64,000 nt of DNA from Sphaerisporangium perillae (lineage in GTDB: Bacteria; Actinomycetota; Actinomycetes; Streptosporangiales; Streptosporangiaceae): NCBI RefSeq assembly GCF_023276435.1, contig NZ_JALLPO010000025.1, forward strand, positions 1-64,000. Direction: 5' to 3'. A program made the position numbers and the translations under genes. This document shows, in pieces, positions 63,523 through 64,000 of the stretch. Numbering within the stretch: the stretch's first letter is position 1; every line of letters begins with the position of its first letter. Under the pieces are notes generated by a model. The model ran no database searches, was not told where the DNA came from, and saw nothing but the letters and a program-made list of their open reading frames with translations.

Positions 63523-63570
63523 CATCCGAATACTCGGGACCCCTCCTTGATATATCCAGAAAGGGCAGTA

Positions 63571-64000
63571 ATGCGGACATTACCTCCACGCCTCCTGCTG
63601 ATCATCAGCGCCGCCTTCGCGGGTGTCGTGATGATCACGCTGGTGCTGCTGTCCGCTGCGGGAGCCGTCGACCCCATCGCGGCGGCTCAGCTCGCCGTCT
63701 CGGTGCTGACCCTGGCCGCGGCGGCCGTGATCGTCGCCGCCGTGCGCAGGACGGACGGCAAGGCCTTGCGGATCGACGCACGGACCAAGCGCGAGGAGGC
63801 CGCGCTCACCAGAGCCGAACACGGCCTGGCGCAGCTCGCCGCCACCCTCGATGGGCTCACCGGGCGGCTGGAGGAGGCCGGGCTCAGGCAGTCGCGCGTC
63901 GTCCTCGCCGCCCTCGGTGAGGACCGCATGGAGCTGACCGCGCAGGCGGAACGGCTCTCCCAGCTCGCGAGCGCCGTGTCCCGCGTCGACGCCACCGTCC
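63571..64000 (+). CDS. Membrane/coiled-coil protein, 5' part only
   Basis: The gene runs off the right edge after 143 codons; ATG with AAAGGG 8 nt upstream. Two hydrophobic segments (LLLIISAAFAGVVMITLVLL; AAAQLAVSVLTLAAAAVIVA) are followed by a basic linker and a long predicted coiled coil (ARTKREEAALTRAEHGLAQL; RLEEAGLRQSRVVLAALGED). Together with the asparagine-synthetase-like gene 48 nt upstream it may begin a surface-polymer cluster. No family can be named from this part. Confidence 0.6.
   Translation, partial: MRTLPPRLLLIISAAFAGVVMITLVLLSAAGAVDPIAAAQLAVSVLTLAAAAVIVAAVRRTDGKALRIDARTKREEAALTRAEHGLAQLAATLDGLTGRLEEAGLRQSRVVLAALGEDRMELTAQAERLSQLASAVSRVDATV

Overview
The window is a high-GC actinomycete chromosome segment. 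GTG/TTG starts are common, neighbouring genes overlap as ATGA/GTGA, regulators are mostly TetR/HxlR/PadR/ArsR/GntR types, and housekeeping genes such as pyrE and class II fbaA are actinobacterial in sequence. The content (CBM13 secreted protein, NarL-type two-component pair, SpoIIE phosphatase, poly-HAMP hybrid kinase, heptose-type glycan locus) would suit Streptosporangiales, but this is inference and no 16S gene is present. No complete tRNA, rRNA, CRISPR array or transposase gene was seen.

Left part (1-9.7 kb). A truncated secreted ricin-lectin (CBM13) gene runs off the left edge, followed by a decayed lectin repeat, an ECF sigma factor with a SnoaL-like tail, a broken EthD-domain gene and a quinone oxidoreductase. 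The most remarkable locus is 3.4-7.5 kb. It holds a 246-residue precursor-like protein (3989-4729) with 31 consecutive His-x-Asp or Tyr-x-Asp tripeptides spaced every 4-6 residues. It is followed, with 4-nt start/stop overlaps, by a radical SAM/SPASM enzyme and by a protein joining a Cys-rich domain to a SAM methyltransferase. This looks like a RiPP-type maturation system of the three-residue cyclophane (triceptide-like) kind, acting on an unusually long repeat array. The locus sits between a decayed 3' end of a cold-shock-domain gene and an intact, similarly oriented copy, which suggests insertion or duplication.

Middle part (9.7-31 kb). This contains small regulator/enzyme pairs (TetR-metallohydrolase, HxlR-imine-reductase-like), a NarL two-component system, two DksA/TraR zinc-finger proteins leading into a fused SecDF, an oxalate/formate-type MFS with a small membrane partner, and a cell-surface glycan locus (22.6-28.1 kb). 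The glycan locus has GT2, two GT9, SDR and UDP-sugar epimerase/decarboxylase genes. Its carbamoyltransferase gene and its GT4/HldE region carry large internal deletions, so heptose synthesis there looks lost. An ArsR-MFS operon with a double operator and a NUDIX gene follow.

Right part (31-64 kb). An MMPL exporter, an MFS and a metallohydrolase (tail-to-tail overlap) precede a short second-type Rho factor, an NmrA/TetR pair, a carotenoid oxygenase, a PadR regulator with a long inverted repeat, a fadA-fadB beta-oxidation operon behind a palindromic operator, a flavin monooxygenase divergent from a GntR-TetR fusion regulator, RlmA, and an S9 peptidase. A signalling block follows: a SpoIIE phosphatase divergent from a 1393-residue poly-HAMP hybrid histidine kinase with its response regulator. 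The end holds an NYN-domain protein with a very long Ser/Gly repeat region, pyrE, a RodZ-C-like membrane protein, DedA, fbaA and an asparagine-synthetase-like gene plus a partial membrane/coiled-coil gene.
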